In this document: positions 1-9,145 of the stretch, piece by piece
How the letters are laid out: the number at the start of each line of letters is the position of its first letter
Numbering within the stretch: position 1 is the stretch's first letter
NCBI RefSeq assembly: GCF_900156045.1
Contig: NZ_FTMX01000002.1
Coordinates: 682,001-746,000 of the forward strand
From: Peribacillus simplex
GTDB taxonomy: Bacteria > Bacillota > Bacilli > Bacillales > DSM-1321
DNA: 64,000 nucleotides
Direction of reading: 5' to 3'
Made by a program: the position numbers and the translations under genes
Notes under the pieces: generated by a model
Seen by the model: the letters and a program-made list of their open reading frames with translations, nothing else
What the model was told of the DNA's origin: nothing
Databases searched by the model: none

Positions 1-76
1 AAATTGACCTCAAGCTTTCGGTAGTTTACAAAGGAATAGACCCATGAACTAATGACAAGATTGGCTCCCTCCGCTC

Positions 77-1048
77 TCAAATCATAAAAGGGGCAGAGAG
101 CCTGCTCAATCCATCCTCCATTTGTTTTTTCGCATCTTTCATCATGCCATCAAGTAATTCCTTTACCGTGGGTATATCGTCAATCAATCCAGCGACCTGG
201 CCGCTGTTCATGAATCCATTGTTAACATCGCCGTTCATCGCCCCATTAATATGATGGACTTCAGAGGTCATTTCACGATAATTTACAGGAGACAGTCCCT
301 GTTTTTCCAAATCCAGGACCTTCTCGGAATATGGGTCCTTCAATACTCTTCTGACCTGGCCAAATGTTCTGCCCAGAATTACCGTATCATTGCCCATCGC
401 TTCGATTAGTTTCTGTTTATATGACGGATGGAACGGTGCTTCTTGTGTAGCGATCAGCCTGGTCCCTAATTGGACTCCTGAAGCCCCCAACATCAATGCC
501 GCTGCCAAACCCTGTCCATTTCCTATCCCGCCAGCAGCCAAAACTGGAAGCGTCACATGCTTGCTGATTTGCGGAATGAGTGTAAAGGTCGTCATTTCCA
601 GGTTCGAATTGATGCCGGCAGCTTCAAACCCTTCTGCGACCAACACATCAGCCCCTGCGGCTTGAGCTTTTTGCGCATGCTTGACCGACGCAACGATGGC
701 GATCACTTTCACATTCTTTTTTTGTAATAGTGGAATGAAAGGCGCAGGATTTCCTGCAGATAAGGAAACTACAGGTATATCATGCTTCAGGACAAGATTC
801 ACTAACTCATCAGTATATGGACTAACGTTTATTGGAATGTTCAACGCAAAATTGTTATTGGTTTTATCTTTAGTTTCGAGAATGATGGCTTCTACCTGTT
901 CAGGATTCATGGTACCGCACCCAATTGTTCCTAGTCCCCCTGCATTGGATACTGCAGCTGCAAGACTTGCATTGCTTATATTCCCCATGCCGCCTTGTAT
1001 AATGGGATATTTTATCGCAAAAAGTTCACAAATATATTTCACTTTCAT
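77..1048 (-). CDS. Nitronate monooxygenase / 2-nitropropane dioxygenase family flavoprotein
   Basis: The 323-residue product is a TIM-barrel FMN enzyme of the NPD/FabK-like family, expected to oxidise nitronates in the cytosol. The N-terminal IIQGGMG motif (about residues 16-22) and the central AAGGIG phosphate-binding motif (about 171-176), followed by LGASGVQLGTR, are family hallmarks, and the length is typical. The ATG at 1046-1048 has a GGGAGGG ribosome site immediately upstream. The gene points away from the paaY-like gene on the other strand and is not obviously part of the phenylacetate operon. The physiological substrate cannot be read from the sequence; some members act as enoyl reductases. 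Confidence 0.85.
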   Translation of the reverse strand: MKVKYICELFAIKYPIIQGGMGNISNASLAAAVSNAGGLGTIGCGTMNPEQVEAIILETKDKTNNNFALNIPINVSPYTDELVNLVLKHDIPVVSLSAGNPAPFIPLLQKKNVKVIAIVASVKHAQKAQAAGADVLVAEGFEAAGINSNLEMTTFTLIPQISKHVTLPVLAAGGIGNGQGLAAALMLGASGVQLGTRLIATQEAPFHPSYKQKLIEAMGNDTVILGRTFGQVRRVLKDPYSEKVLDLEKQGLSPVNYREMTSEVHHINGAMNGDVNNGFMNSGQVAGLIDDIPTVKELLDGMMKDAKKQMEDGLSRLSAPFMI

Positions 1049-1122
1049 CCCTCCCTGTCAATTTAATGTTATACTATATTCATTAGAAAAACAATTCTGA
1101 CTTTTCAAAAAGGAGCGAGACT

Positions 1123-1635
1123 ATGATTATTCCGTATAATAATAAAAAACCATCCATTGATGATACTGTTTTCGTGGCACCTGGCGCTCATTTAATCGGT
1201 GATATTTCGATTGGGAAAGACTCTACCATTTGGTTTAATGCAGTACTGCGCGGTGATGAAGATTCAATTACAATAGGAGAAAAATGCAGTATACAAGATA
1301 ACTCCACCATTCATTTATTCGAAGGATGCCCAGTTGTAATTGAAGACGAAGTGACGGTTGGTCACAATGTTATCCTGCATGGTTGTAAAATAGGCAAACG
1401 GTCCATTATTGGAATGGGTTCAACGATATTGGATAATGTAGAGATCGGCGAAGAATGCATCATCGGAGCGAACACATTGATTTCCTCTGGCAAAATCATA
1501 CCTCCACGTTCACTGGTTATTGGTTCCCCTGGGAAAGTGGTTCGCAGATTGAATAATAAAGACCTTGAATTGATCCAACTTTCTATCGATACATATGTTC
1601 AAAAAGGGAAAGACTTCAAAGGGATACTTGATTAA
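1123..1635 (+). CDS. Gamma-carbonic anhydrase-like hexapeptide-repeat protein (PaaY/YrdA type)
   Basis: This 170-residue left-handed beta-helix protein is built of hexapeptide repeats (for example IGDISIG, IEDEVTVGHNVILHGC, IGMGSTI). The histidines in the STIHLF and VGHNVILHGC segments match the metal-binding positions of the gamma-carbonic anhydrase family. PaaY homologues often lie in phenylacetate clusters and have thioesterase activity that rescues stalled CoA intermediates, and the position beside paaX fits that. It could equally be a general YrdA-like protein. The start has an AAGGAG ribosome site, and a strong hairpin follows the stop. Confidence 0.85.
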   Translation: MIIPYNNKKPSIDDTVFVAPGAHLIGDISIGKDSTIWFNAVLRGDEDSITIGEKCSIQDNSTIHLFEGCPVVIEDEVTVGHNVILHGCKIGKRSIIGMGSTILDNVEIGEECIIGANTLISSGKIIPPRSLVIGSPGKVVRRLNNKDLELIQLSIDTYVQKGKDFKGILD

Positions 1636-1661
1636 TTATTGCAGAAGTCGAAAATGATAAT

Positions 1662-1716
1662 GTGAAAAGAGCTTCTGCAAGTCGTCATTAGCGACTGGCT
1701 GAAGCTCTTTTTCACT
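1662..1716. terminator. Bidirectional intrinsic terminator between paaY-like gene and paaX
   Basis: An inverted repeat pairs 1665-1684 with 1692-1711 around a 7-nt loop, with A-rich and T-rich flanks on the two sides. The genes converge here, so it can end both transcripts. It overlaps the paaX stop codon by a few bases. Confidence 0.8.
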
Positions 1717-2602
1717 TAATGATAAGTGGATGGTCCTTGGCATCATAGGTTTCGTCTTTCCGGCATAAATCATTGTTTTCCTGAAATACGCTTTCAAAGA
1801 AACGGCTTGCTGGTTCAGCCAAGACTTGATAATACTGGCTAAATAAAAGAGCAGCATGATTCCCATTCCACTTTGAAGGCAGAAGTTCCTTTGGCAGGCC
1901 CGGATCGATAAATAAAAATTTACGGTATTCATGCACCAAGTTCGTTCGTTCCACAAAACAATCGGCATCGGACATTTCGCCCCTGTTAATGATGCTTTGA
2001 TGAACGATGAATTGTTTGCTGTATTTCTCGATGAATTCTTCATATTTATTTTCAATCTCTTCTAAATGCCAGCTTTTCTCTACAAGCGATTGGTTTTCTT
2101 TTGGACCTTTGTACTCCGAAATGAAAAAATCAACATATTCTTTGATGTCATATTTCTCGATTAAGCGATTGATTTGTTTCTCCAAATCATTAGGTGAAAT
2201 CCAGCAACCACTTGAAAAACTGCCAAACCCGCTCCATAATAATTCTTTACGGAGATCATCCCGTAATTGCCGCTTATCTTCAGGGATCGTGTACATTAAG
2301 ATACGCCATTTACCATCCCACTCATTCGGTTTCATCTTATATATGCGATTTGCCGCTTCATCCATTCTCTGCACACCGCGATCAGTCAAAAAGTAATAGC
2401 TTTTATTTCCCTGCTTCTCTGACTGAATCCATCCTTGCTTGACCATTCGTGAAACGGCAACACGTACGCCCTGCTCATTATGGCCGAATTCCTTTAATAA
2501 ACGAATTAAACTGCCTATCCAGATTTTATTTCCATAGTTACGGATATAATCGCCGTATATCGTAAAAATCATGGATTGAGTGTTAGTACCTATCTTTCTC
2601 AC
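1712..2602 (-). CDS. paaX: PaaX-family repressor of phenylacetate catabolism
   Basis: The 296-residue protein has the PaaX layout: an N-terminal winged-helix domain (YGDYIRNYGNKIWIGSL through GVRVAVSRMVKQGWI, about residues 16-60), a central domain containing KWRILMYTIPE (about 98-108), and a helical C-terminal domain. PaaX proteins repress paa operons and are released by phenylacetyl-CoA. The displayed start is a GTG lying partly inside the GAGGTGAG ribosome-like stretch; the next ATG is residue 11 and lacks a close ribosome site, so the exact start is uncertain. It lies downstream of the catabolic operon, separated from it by about 75 bp. Confidence 0.93.
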   Translation of the reverse strand: MRKIGTNTQSMIFTIYGDYIRNYGNKIWIGSLIRLLKEFGHNEQGVRVAVSRMVKQGWIQSEKQGNKSYYFLTDRGVQRMDEAANRIYKMKPNEWDGKWRILMYTIPEDKRQLRDDLRKELLWSGFGSFSSGCWISPNDLEKQINRLIEKYDIKEYVDFFISEYKGPKENQSLVEKSWHLEEIENKYEEFIEKYSKQFIVHQSIINRGEMSDADCFVERTNLVHEYRKFLFIDPGLPKELLPSKWNGNHAALLFSQYYQVLAEPASRFFESVFQENNDLCRKDETYDAKDHPLIIK

Positions 2603-2678
2603 CTCGCCCTTACATTGTTACTATTTTCACACGGAAGACATAATAATTATTATATCTTTTTAAAAAGAAAGCGCAATA

Positions 2679-3458
2679 TTATTCACCAGTAAATCGTGCT
2701 TTTCTCCGTTCACTGAATGCCAGGAGCGCTTCCAATCTGTCTTGAGTCGGGATGGTCAATTCATAGGCTTTTCCCTCTATGGCCATTCCGGTTTGCAAAT
2801 CCGTATTCAGTCCTTGGTCAATCGCATATTTGGCTTGTTTGACTGCAATCGGCCCATTTTTCATGATATTGGCTGCCAATTCCTCACAGGCTGACATCAG
2901 TTGATCCCTTGGCACGACCTTCAAAAGGATCCCTAATTGACATGCCTCTTCTGCAGTCAATTTTTTAGCAGTGAAGATCAATTCCTTCGCTTTCATTTCC
3001 CCAATCAATCTCGGCAGCCGCTGAGTACCGCCTGCCCCAGGAATAATGGCCCAGCTAGTTTCAGTGAGCCCCAAAGAAACACCTTCGGCAGCAGCAATTG
3101 CAAAGTCACATGAAAGCAGCCATTCAAATCCTCCCCCCAATGCATATCCATTGACGGCAGCTATCGTTGGCTGCGGAAGCCCTGCGATACTATTAAAAAC
3201 ATCGCGAATCGCTTTAACGTTCCTTCTTACTTCCGCATCATTCAAAGACTTCCTTTCTTTCAAATCCGCGCCCGCGCTGAAGGCCTTTTCCCCTGCACCG
3301 GTGAAAATGACGACACGGATATCGCCGTCATAATAAACCGCATCGATGACTTCCTGCAGTTCACATAGTGTCTCATAGTCGAAGCAGTTCAATACGTCGG
3401 GCCGATTCACTGTTACATAACCGATTTGATTTATCACTTTATAAATAATCTTGGACAT
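2679..3458 (-). CDS. Enoyl-CoA hydratase/isomerase family protein (third crotonase of the cluster)
   Basis: A crotonase-fold protein of about 259 residues. I start it at the ATG at 3456-3458, with GGGGAG seven bases upstream; the longer open frame adds 21 residues without a ribosome site. The oxyanion-hole segments AFSAGADLKE and NGYALGGG are present, and both hydratase glutamates are retained (GGGFEW and LTETSWAIIPGAGGTQRLPR), so it should hydrate an enoyl-CoA. It is the last gene of the paa operon, 62 bp after the thiolase. Candidate roles are 2,3-dehydroadipyl-CoA hydration (PaaF role) or a side reaction. Confidence 0.85.
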   Translation of the reverse strand: MSKIIYKVINQIGYVTVNRPDVLNCFDYETLCELQEVIDAVYYDGDIRVVIFTGAGEKAFSAGADLKERKSLNDAEVRRNVKAIRDVFNSIAGLPQPTIAAVNGYALGGGFEWLLSCDFAIAAAEGVSLGLTETSWAIIPGAGGTQRLPRLIGEMKAKELIFTAKKLTAEEACQLGILLKVVPRDQLMSACEELAANIMKNGPIAVKQAKYAIDQGLNTDLQTGMAIEGKAYELTIPTQDRLEALLAFSERRKARFTGE

Positions 3459-3520
3459 GAGTCTTCTCCCCCTAAAAAAAATGACCCTTATGCAGATAAA
3501 TCTAATAAGGGCCGGCCCCA

Positions 3521-4732
3521 TCAGGATTCTTTTTCAATATTTTCTATAATGGCTGAAATGCCTTGGCCAACGCCTACACACATCGTCGCAAGTCCATAAC
3601 GGACATTCCGCTTTTTCATCTCGTGGACGAGCGTTGTTAAAATGCGCGCCCCGCTTGCACCTAGCGGATGGCCAAACGCTATTGCCCCGCCGTTGACATT
3701 CACTTTCTCCTGATCCAATTTCAATTGGCGGATGCACTCCAAGGATTGGGAAGCGAATGCTTCATTCAATTCCACTAGCCCGATGTCTCCAATCGTCAAG
3801 TTTGCCCTTTCCAATGCTTTTTTAGTGGCATGAATCGGGCCAAGGCCCATAATGGACGGTTCTAAGCCCGCTACCGCCCCTACAACATATTTGGCAAGGG
3901 GTTTCAATCCAAGCTCCCGTGCTTTTTCTGCACTCATCAAAAGTAATGCCGAGGCTCCATCATTTACGCCTGAAGCATTACCGGCCGTTATAGTGCCATC
4001 TTTAAAGATCGGTTTGAGTTTTTCCAACTTATCGATCGTCGTGTCAGGACGAGGGTGTTCATCCTTCTCGATAATGACTTCATTCCCTTTACGATCCGTA
4101 TATCGAACAGGTACGATTTCATTAATGAAACGCTCATTGTCCACTGCTTTTTTTGCTTTTTGCTGGCTTTGATACGCGAATTGGTCTTGATCCTCCCTTG
4201 AAACCGAAAAACGCCGGGCAACGTTTTCAGCCGTTTGAGGCATCGAATCCGTGCCATACATTTCTTTAAGTTTCTCATTCGTGAAGCGCCATCCGATCGT
4301 TGTATCCTGAAGCTCCATTGAACCCCGCGGAAATTCACTCTCAGGTTTGGCCATGACGTACGGCGCCCTTGTCATGCTTTCGGTACCGCCTGCGATATAA
4401 ATATCGCCTTCACCTACAGCAATGGAGCGTGCAGCATACATGACGGCATCCAATCCTGATCCACACAAACGATTTATTGTCGTTCCAGCCACATTTACCG
4501 GAAGACCAGCTAAAAGGGCGGACATCCTGGCCACATCGCGATTATCCTCTCCTGCCTGATTTGCATTCCCGAAGATGACATCTTCAATTTGATCTGGCGG
4601 CAGCTCTGGATTGCGATCGGTCAGCGCCTTGATTACAATTGCACCGAGGTCATCCGGACGAACGCTTTTCAAAGCTCCTTTATATCTTCCGATTGGTGTT
4701 CTCACAGCATCAATAATCACAACATCCTTCAC
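3521..4732 (-). CDS. paaJ: 3-oxoadipyl-CoA thiolase (acetyl-CoA acyltransferase)
   Basis: This 403-residue thiolase has the acyl-accepting Cys90 in [11 protein letters not shown], the NEAFA motif, the [10 protein letters not shown] histidine loop and the C-terminal CVGVGQG cysteine. In this operon it should cleave 3-oxoadipyl-CoA to succinyl-CoA and acetyl-CoA, the last phenylacetate step, and PaaJ/PcaF enzymes have this length and architecture. Translation begins at a GTG at 4730-4732 overlapping the paaH stop (GTGA), implying translational coupling. A second substrate in the ring-opening branch (3-oxo-5,6-didehydrosuberyl-CoA) is known for PaaJ. Confidence 0.92.
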   Translation of the reverse strand: MKDVVIIDAVRTPIGRYKGALKSVRPDDLGAIVIKALTDRNPELPPDQIEDVIFGNANQAGEDNRDVARMSALLAGLPVNVAGTTINRLCGSGLDAVMYAARSIAVGEGDIYIAGGTESMTRAPYVMAKPESEFPRGSMELQDTTIGWRFTNEKLKEMYGTDSMPQTAENVARRFSVSREDQDQFAYQSQQKAKKAVDNERFINEIVPVRYTDRKGNEVIIEKDEHPRPDTTIDKLEKLKPIFKDGTITAGNASGVNDGASALLLMSAEKARELGLKPLAKYVVGAVAGLEPSIMGLGPIHATKKALERANLTIGDIGLVELNEAFASQSLECIRQLKLDQEKVNVNGGAIAFGHPLGASGARILTTLVHEMKKRNVRYGLATMCVGVGQGISAIIENIEKES

Positions 4733-5601
4733 TTCTTCACCAACTCGCCATCTTTTGTATAATCGTACACACCTTTACCTGTCTTGCGGCCGAGCCTGCC
4801 AGCTTTAACATACTGTTCAAGAAGAGGGGCCGGGCGGTATTTCTCACCAAGTTTACTATGTAAATATTTTAAATTATTCAAACGGGCATCCAATCCCACC
4901 AAATCACCTAGCTCAAATGGTCCCATTGGGTAATTCAGCCCTAACTTTATTGCCTTATCGATTTCTTCTGGTGTACCTAAACCTTCTTGAAGCATAAAGA
5001 ACGCTTCATTACCAACCAAACAGCTGATCCTGCTGGTTACAAAACCAGGGAATTCATTAATGACCACGGTTTCTTTCCCCATTTTTCCGGCTACCTCTTT
5101 TATTACGGCTGCCGTTTCATCACTGGTTTCAAGACCACGTACAATTTCGACGAGCGGCATCTTTTGTACAGGATTGAAAAAATGCATGGCAATCGTTTTT
5201 TCAGGACGCTTTCCATAAGAACCAATTTCAGTAGGGCTCATCGTGGAAGTATTGGTTGCAAAGTAACAGTCTTCTTTTGCATGGACTTCAATCGTTTCGA
5301 AGACTGCCCTCTTAATTTCCGCCTTTTCCGGAACTGCCTCTATGATCAAGTCCGCATATGCTGCTGATTCTTTCAAATTGGAAGAATAGGAGAATCTGCT
5401 TTTTGCAGCTGCCGCTTCTTCCTGGGTGATTTTTTGGTAGCGTACACCCTTCTCAAAAATTTCATCGATCTCTTTTCTTGCACTTTCCAAAGCATCCTGA
5501 TTCACATCCACCAGTACTACATTAAAGCCTCCTGTTGCTCCTACATAAGCTATTCCCCTGCCCATGACACCAGATCCGACAATCACCAGATTTCTAATCA
5601 T
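4729..5601 (-). CDS. paaH: 3-hydroxyacyl-CoA dehydrogenase (3-hydroxyadipyl-CoA dehydrogenase)
   Basis: A 290-residue two-domain enzyme. The N-terminal Rossmann fold starts with VGSGVMGRGIA (about residues 8-18); the middle carries NTSTMSPTEI and AMHFFNPVQKMPLVEIVRG with the catalytic histidine; the C-terminal domain has GFVTSRI and LGLNYPMGPFEL. It resembles 3-hydroxybutyryl-CoA dehydrogenases, and the context points to NAD-dependent oxidation of 3-hydroxyadipyl-CoA. It has a GGAGG ribosome site and overlaps the thiolase start. A 117-bp gap separates it from the aldehyde dehydrogenase upstream. Confidence 0.92.
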   Translation of the reverse strand: MIRNLVIVGSGVMGRGIAYVGATGGFNVVLVDVNQDALESARKEIDEIFEKGVRYQKITQEEAAAAKSRFSYSSNLKESAAYADLIIEAVPEKAEIKRAVFETIEVHAKEDCYFATNTSTMSPTEIGSYGKRPEKTIAMHFFNPVQKMPLVEIVRGLETSDETAAVIKEVAGKMGKETVVINEFPGFVTSRISCLVGNEAFFMLQEGLGTPEEIDKAIKLGLNYPMGPFELGDLVGLDARLNNLKYLHSKLGEKYRPAPLLEQYVKAGRLGRKTGKGVYDYTKDGELVKK

Positions 5602-5718
5602 TCGTTCATTCCTCCTTCAAAAATAAATAGGGCTGGCCACGATGAATCAGATCAGCATTCATCCATTCCTGAATTACTTTTCCGACATACCGATTCAGCC
5701 AGCCGCCTATTTTATGTT

Positions 5719-7239
5719 TTATTGAATTCCAAAGGGATTTAAGGGACGGCTTCCATGATAGGAAATGATGCTTTTCGTTTCTGTATAAAGATCAAGTGTC
5801 TCAATACAAAGTTCCCGGCCGAATCCTGATTGTTTATACCCTCCGAAAGGTGTTCCAGGAAATGCGGAGAATGGGCAATTCACCATGACGATTCCCGCTT
5901 CTATTTGATTGGCCACTCTAGTCGCACGCCCGCCATCTTTTGTCCATAGGGCTGAACCCAAACCGAACTCCGTATCATTTGCGAGTCTCACGGCTTCTTT
6001 TTCATCTTTGAATTTCATTATGACAACGACCGGTCCGAATATTTCCTCTTTCACTACATCCATTTCATGATTGACATTCGCTATGACCGTCGGCTCATAC
6101 CAAAAACCGTTTTCGAAACCTTCAATGACAGCTGGCTTACCCCCTGTCAGGATTTTCGCTCCATCAGTAATGGCAGATTGCACATAATTGTCGATGACAT
6201 CCAATTGCCCTTGATCGATGACTGCACCGACGTGTGTTTCTTTGTCGAGTGGATTGCCCAATTTCAATTTTTTCGTTTTTTCCACGAATCTGGCAACGAA
6301 TTCGTCGTATATGTCTTCATGTACGTATAAACGGGATCTAGCTTCGCAGGATTGTCCAGTATTGTAGAATATGCCATATAATGATCCATCGATGGCTGCT
6401 TCAAGGTCCGCATCTTCAAAGACAATATTAGGGGACTTCCCGCCAAGCTCCAATGTCACCCTTTTTAATGTCTGTGAAGCTTTGCCCATGAGATCCCTGC
6501 CGATTGGCGTAGAACCCGTGAAGGCAACCTTATTCACTTTCGGATGCTCGACAAGGTAATTCCCTACGTCCGATCCTGGACCTGGAATGATATTGACCAC
6601 GCCGGAAGGAACACCGGCTTCTAAACAGATTTCCCCTAATACAATTGCCGTCAATGGCGTTAACGAAGCTGGCTTAACAATGACAGAACAGCCAACTGCA
6701 ATTGCAGGTGCAATTTTCCACGCCGCCATCATCATAGGGTAATTCCAAGGGATGATTTGAGCACAAACACCTACTGGCTCTTTTTCCGTATAGTTATGGA
6801 ATTGACCAGGTACATTATTGACAGATCCGCGGTGTGCAACTAAAGCGCCTGCATAAAATTCGAAATCTTCAATTGCCTGCATGACTTGACCTTGTGCTGC
6901 AGAAATGGATTTGCCGCTGTTCAGAACTTCCAATTCAACCAATTCATTAAAGCGTGAACGCATGATTGCTGCAATTTTGTTCAATACACGAGAACGTTTA
7001 TTAATCGGAGTTCTCTTCCATTTCCCATTATCAAATGCTTCACGTGCAGCTTGAACGGCTTTTTCTGCATCTTCCTTTGTTGCCTTTGCAACTTTGGCAA
7101 TGATTTCACCCGTCGCAGGATTGTACGCATCAATCGTGGAACCACCAGAGCTTTCCACTCTTTCTCCATTTATGATCAGATGATAATAATCACGCTTCAT
7201 TTCCGCTTTTTCAAATGCCGCCTCTTGAACTCTTACCAT
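5719..7239 (-). CDS. Aldehyde dehydrogenase in the phenylacetate operon
   Basis: The 506-residue NAD(P)-dependent aldehyde dehydrogenase is of the betaine/phenylacetaldehyde dehydrogenase type. Visible motifs are IIPWNYPMMMAAWK, GSTPIGRD, LELGGKSPN with the general-base Glu, GQSCEARSRL with the catalytic Cys, and EEIFGPV. It lacks the C-terminal MaoC hydratase domain that PaaZ has. Its likely job is oxidation of the ring-opening semialdehyde (PacL-like stand-alone role) or of phenylacetaldehyde feeding the pathway; the sequence cannot decide. It sits 27 bp downstream of paaG with a GGGAGTGG ribosome site. Confidence 0.88.
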   Translation of the reverse strand: MVRVQEAAFEKAEMKRDYYHLIINGERVESSGGSTIDAYNPATGEIIAKVAKATKEDAEKAVQAAREAFDNGKWKRTPINKRSRVLNKIAAIMRSRFNELVELEVLNSGKSISAAQGQVMQAIEDFEFYAGALVAHRGSVNNVPGQFHNYTEKEPVGVCAQIIPWNYPMMMAAWKIAPAIAVGCSVIVKPASLTPLTAIVLGEICLEAGVPSGVVNIIPGPGSDVGNYLVEHPKVNKVAFTGSTPIGRDLMGKASQTLKRVTLELGGKSPNIVFEDADLEAAIDGSLYGIFYNTGQSCEARSRLYVHEDIYDEFVARFVEKTKKLKLGNPLDKETHVGAVIDQGQLDVIDNYVQSAITDGAKILTGGKPAVIEGFENGFWYEPTVIANVNHEMDVVKEEIFGPVVVIMKFKDEKEAVRLANDTEFGLGSALWTKDGGRATRVANQIEAGIVMVNCPFSAFPGTPFGGYKQSGFGRELCIETLDLYTETKSIISYHGSRPLNPFGIQ

Positions 7240-7262
7240 GTAATCCCACTCCCTTTTCTATA

Positions 7263-8036
7263 TTACTTGCCTATGAATTGAGCCTTCCTTTTTTCAATGA
7301 ATGCTGCCACACCTTCTGCATAATCCTTCGTTAAGCCAGCAATTCGCTGCCCCTCCGCTTCTTCTTTTAAGTATTCTTCCAATGAAAGGTGATAGGACGC
7401 CTCTAAGTATCTTTTAATTAACCCGATTGCTTTAGTTGGCTTGTTCGCGATATTCTCTGCAAAGGCTTTCAATTCCTCGTTCCATTCTTCCACACCGATC
7501 ACTTTTGTAGCGAGCCCGATATTTTTCGCCTCGCTAGCCGGAACCTTTTCCCCTAATAAAGATAATTCCAAGGCTTTCGCATGACCAACGATTCGCGAAA
7601 GGTAATACAGATTCCCCGAATCAGGTATCAAGCCGATATTGACAAAAGCATTTACAAAACTGGCTTTTTCAGAAACAAGCCGGAAATCGCATGCCAGTGC
7701 CAGGCTGAAGCCAGCCCCTGCAGCCACTCCATTGACTGCTGCAATGATCGGTTTTTCACAGCTTGCTAATTGCTCCATCATCGGACCGTAGTCTTCGCGC
7801 AGCATCTGGCCTAAATTCATGTCCTCATCAACTTCCGATAAATCTTGCCCCGAACAAAAGGCCCTGCCTTCCCCTGTAATGATAATGGCCCGTACTTCAT
7901 CTGACCCCGCAGATATTTTGATCGCTTTCCGTATTTCCTTATTCATTTGGGACGTAAAGGCATTAAGTTTATCAGGACGGTTCAAAGTAAGCCAAGCCAC
8001 TCCATTTTCAACCCTATATTTAATCGTTTCGTACAT
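7263..8036 (-). CDS. paaG: Epoxy-dihydrophenylacetyl-CoA isomerase (PaaG)
   Basis: A crotonase-fold protein of 257 residues starting at the ATG at 8034-8036 behind a GGGGTG site; the longer frame overlaps the upstream gene and has no better start. The segments AFCSGQDLSEV, GVAAGAGFSLALACDF and VNIGLIPDSGNLYYL are typical of PaaG. The Asp in PDSG sits where hydratases have PGAGG, and the first hydratase Glu is absent (GAGFSL), matching an isomerase. It should convert the ring-1,2-epoxide to oxepin-CoA. Only 10 bp separate it from the preceding crotonase gene. Confidence 0.88.
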   Translation of the reverse strand: MYETIKYRVENGVAWLTLNRPDKLNAFTSQMNKEIRKAIKISAGSDEVRAIIITGEGRAFCSGQDLSEVDEDMNLGQMLREDYGPMMEQLASCEKPIIAAVNGVAAGAGFSLALACDFRLVSEKASFVNAFVNIGLIPDSGNLYYLSRIVGHAKALELSLLGEKVPASEAKNIGLATKVIGVEEWNEELKAFAENIANKPTKAIGLIKRYLEASYHLSLEEYLKEEAEGQRIAGLTKDYAEGVAAFIEKRKAQFIGK

Positions 8037-8046
8037 AGAGCACCCC

Positions 8047-8823
8047 TTATCCGCCTGTAAATTTCGGCTCCCTTTTTTCAACAAATGCTTTCATTCCTTC
8101 TTTTTGGTCCTCTGATGCAAAAAGAATATAGAAGTTCTTCCGTTCAAATTGCATGCCCTCATTTAAGGGATAATCAACTGCCTTATTAACAGATTCTTTG
8201 ATCAGCCTCACCGCTAACGGGGGTTGCTTTGCTATCTTTCTAGCAAAATCAACCGTTTCTTCCATTAACAATTCAGGTGCCACGATCTTATTAATGAAAC
8301 CATATTGCAGGGCTGTCTTTGCCTTTATCCTTTCTGCCGTCAATATCCATTCAAGTGCCTTCGTCTTGCCTACCAATTTGGTCAACCTTTGGGTTCCTCC
8401 TGCACCAGGCATGACCCCTAGTGTCACTTCCGGAAAGGAAAACTGGGTATCGCTGGCGGCAATCAGGAAATCGCAGGATAAAGCAAGTTCAAAACCACCA
8501 CCGAATACAAAACTTTTCACTGCACCAATCACAGGCTTCTTGACTAAGCTTATTCGGTCCCAATCAGCAAATTGGTTCGTTAACTCCATACTGATTGGAT
8601 TGTCGTTCACCATCTCGTCAATATCAGCTCCACCGGAGAATGCTTTTCCATTACCCGATAGCAAGATCACCTTCACTTGTGGGTCCAGGTCGAATTCTTC
8701 CATGGTTGAAACTATTTCCCTAACCATTTTCCTGTTAAGGGCATTCAGTTGCTTCGGCCGATTTAAGAAGATATAACCAATGCCTTCCGCGATTGACGTT
8801 TCAATGAATTGAAGGGCATTCAT
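8047..8823 (-). CDS. paaF: Enoyl-CoA hydratase, probable 2,3-dehydroadipyl-CoA hydratase
   Basis: The 258-residue crotonase has AFSGGADIDEM, FVFGGGFELALSCDF and FPEVTLGVMPGAGGTQRL, keeping both catalytic glutamates of hydratases. As the crotonase nearest paaABCD it is the best PaaF candidate, but the third crotonase (ending at 2679) is an equally valid alternative. The start codon overlaps the stop of the EthD-family gene by four bases (ATGA), indicating coupled translation. Confidence 0.82.
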   Translation of the reverse strand: MNALQFIETSIAEGIGYIFLNRPKQLNALNRKMVREIVSTMEEFDLDPQVKVILLSGNGKAFSGGADIDEMVNDNPISMELTNQFADWDRISLVKKPVIGAVKSFVFGGGFELALSCDFLIAASDTQFSFPEVTLGVMPGAGGTQRLTKLVGKTKALEWILTAERIKAKTALQYGFINKIVAPELLMEETVDFARKIAKQPPLAVRLIKESVNKAVDYPLNEGMQFERKNFYILFASEDQKEGMKAFVEKREPKFTGG

Positions 8824-9125
8824 CTTATTTCTTCGCCGATCATCATCGTTACAAGTTTCCCGGCAAAGCCCATTAGGTCCTTCCCTGATGCTTTTCCTTC
8901 CGGTGAACGCATTCCTTGCTGCAATGCTTCGTGGTCTTCATAATACATTTCACAAAGAATGTAATACTCGGAGTCTTTGCCCATTGGGGTCCCTACAATT
9001 TTAGTGACCTCCATTTTTTGAAGACCTGGAATTTTTTCCGTTATCGGACCATGTACATTGAAATAGTGCTCATCGAATTCTTCCTTGTTTTCAGGTTGTT
9101 TGTATAGGGCGATTAACTTTACCAT
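8820..9125 (-). CDS. EthD-domain protein
   Basis: The 101-residue dimeric alpha/beta-barrel type protein matches the EthD family: it begins VKLIALYKQPENKEEFDEHY and contains HGPITEKIPGL, the conserved family core. EthD-family members help degrade ethers or act as small isomerases; the role in phenylacetate breakdown is unknown. It lies between paaD and paaF with a GGAGG ribosome site, so it is co-expressed with the epoxidase and may help handle the unstable epoxide or oxepin intermediates. Confidence 0.8.
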   Translation of the reverse strand: MVKLIALYKQPENKEEFDEHYFNVHGPITEKIPGLQKMEVTKIVGTPMGKDSEYYILCEMYYEDHEALQQGMRSPEGKASGKDLMGFAGKLVTMMIGEEIR

Positions 9126-9145
9126 TTTATAGAACCTCCATTATA

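Noticed and set aside
1-76. Possible end of a gene entering from the left
   Set aside because: A minus-strand frame is open to the window edge, but 76 bases without a start or known motif are too little to call.
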